Source: Bog-532 sp963732345
GTDB lineage: Bacteria; Actinomycetota; Actinomycetes; Streptosporangiales; Streptosporangiaceae
Assembly (NCBI GenBank): GCA_963732345.1
Contig: CAVSZI010000002.1
Coordinates: forward strand, 186,001-250,000
Direction: 5' to 3'
Length of the DNA stretch: 64,000 nt
Made by a program: the position numbers and the translations under genes. Position 1 is the stretch's first letter. Each line of letters begins with the position of its first letter. Of this stretch, positions 63,411 through 64,000 are shown one piece after another. The notes below the pieces were generated by a model, which did no database searches, had not been told where the DNA came from, and saw only the letters and a list, made by a program, of their open reading frames with translations.

Positions 63411-64000
63411 CTAGCCGCGCAGGCGCAGGCCCTTGGGAGTCGGCCGGAAGCCGGCCTCCTCCAGCGCCTTGGCCAGCGGCGAGTCGTATACCCCGCCGCC
63501 GTCGGCCCGCTCCACGGTGAGCCGGCCGAGCGCCCCGGCGCGGACCGCAGCGGCCAGCGCGGCCGCGGCCGGCCCGAGCTGCTGCGGGTCATCGGTCCAC
63601 GACAGCAGGGTGCGGCCGCCGCGCTCCACGTACAGGACCAGCTCACCGTCGGCCAGGATGACCAGGGCTCCCGCCTTCCGGCCTGGCCGGTGGCCGCCGG
63701 CCGTCTCGTCCGGACGCGAAGGCCACGCCAGCGACGCTCCATACGCATTGGCGGGGTCGGCGGCCGCGAGCACGATCACCTGGGCGCGACGAGCCGCTCC
63801 CTCGCGCCCGCCACTTCCGCGCCCGGCAGACACGCCGGCCCCGTCAGACACGCCGGCCCCGTCACCGTCAGACACACCAGACCCGCCGCCCTCGCCGGCA
63901 TGAGTGGTCCCGTTCGTTCCGCCGGCCCCGTCCCGGTCGTACTCCCACAGTTCGGTGGACACCCCGTCCCCTCCGGACACCCTGCCCCCATACGCCGCTC
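63411..64000 (-). CDS. C-terminal part of an Lhr-type ATP-dependent helicase (partial)
   Basis: The minus-strand frame is open to the right edge; the GTG at 63980 is not a convincing start. The visible 196 codons have a Gly/Ser/Asp-rich insertion with repeated GVSDG units (about 63800-63900). They then read VIVLAAADPANAYGASLAWP, GHRPGRKAGALVILADGEL, LYVERGGRTLLSW and GFRPTPKGLRLRG. This is the usual end of the large Lhr DNA helicase in actinobacteria. The helicase core lies outside the window. Convergent with the HAD/ATPase gene, 164 bp apart. Confidence 0.7.
   Translation of the reverse strand, partial: AAYGGRVSGGDGVSTELWEYDRDGAGGTNGTTHAGEGGGSGVSDGDGAGVSDGAGVSAGRGSGGREGAARRAQVIVLAAADPANAYGASLAWPSRPDETAGGHRPGRKAGALVILADGELVLYVERGGRTLLSWTDDPQQLGPAAAALAAAVRAGALGRLTVERADGGGVYDSPLAKALEEAGFRPTPKGLRLRG

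Overview
The window is high-GC (about 70 % by eye) chromosomal DNA of an actinomycete. The block dapA - rnj - ... - ftsK - RodZ-like - rimO - pgsA - cinA - clgR (42-58 kb) is the usual actinobacterial core order. Many GTG/TTG starts, two LAL-type LuxR regulators, GH63/GH15 enzymes, a GAP/Sap-like protein and DUF1707 fit Streptomyces- or Streptosporangium-like bacteria; I cannot name the genus.

Layout. 0-4 kb: the end of a CoA-disulfide-reductase/rhodanese flavoprotein and a LAL regulator. 4-5 kb: remnants of an aquaporin and a phosphotransferase. 5.1-8.7 kb: a probable integrative-element remnant with nested inverted repeats, a small GntR regulator, two small ORFs and a frameshifted large serine recombinase that runs into the 3' end of a truncated-hemoglobin gene. 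8.7-16 kb: globin, MscS, membrane proteins, ClC channel, gluconokinase. 16.6-20.4 kb: GH63 enzyme and a 3'-deleted glgX. 20.5-31.4 kb: GMC oxidoreductase, then a respiratory block cydA-cydB-zwf-ndh-cydD-cydC, where zwf carries a one-base frameshift. 31.4-37.7 kb: two DUF202 genes, a GH15 enzyme flanked by two copies of a roughly 195-nt structured non-coding element, and a second LAL regulator. 37.9-41.9 kb: frameshifted prolyl oligopeptidase, HNH protein, aldo/keto reductase. 42-49 kb: dapA, rnj, bioB, an ABC1-kinase/Hsp20 fusion, RDD protein and a hendecad-repeat protein. 49.6-58.1 kb: ftsK carrying an in-frame intein, then RodZ-like, rimO, pgsA, cinA, clgR. 58.2-64 kb: Rrf2 regulator, DUF1707 protein, a cluster of gene remnants (sugar-binding protein, ROK, SRPBCC), a HAD-phosphatase/P-loop-ATPase fusion, and the C-terminus of an Lhr-type helicase running off the right edge.

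How the genes fit together (inference). The 15-34 kb stretch combines glycogen/trehalose-type hydrolases (GH63, GlgX, GH15), entry to the pentose phosphate pathway (zwf, gntK) and a low-oxygen electron-transfer set (NDH-2, cytochrome bd and its CydDC exporter). The globin and the CoADR-rhodanese flavoprotein add to a redox or hypoxia theme, and the LAL regulators may control parts of it.

The strongest unusual signals are: (1) the duplicated RNA-like element around the GH15 gene, whose two hairpins show compensatory base changes; (2) a FtsK intein inserted in the P-loop with Ala at position 1 and the Trp/Cys/Thr signature of class 3 inteins; (3) the ABC1-kinase/Hsp20 fusion with an internal ribosome binding site; (4) the HAD/ATPase fusion; (5) the nested inverted repeats at 5.1-5.3 kb. 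Several conserved genes carry single small indels (recombinase, zwf, prolyl oligopeptidase, ftsK 3' end, aquaporin). These are either real decay or assembly errors and need read-level checking.
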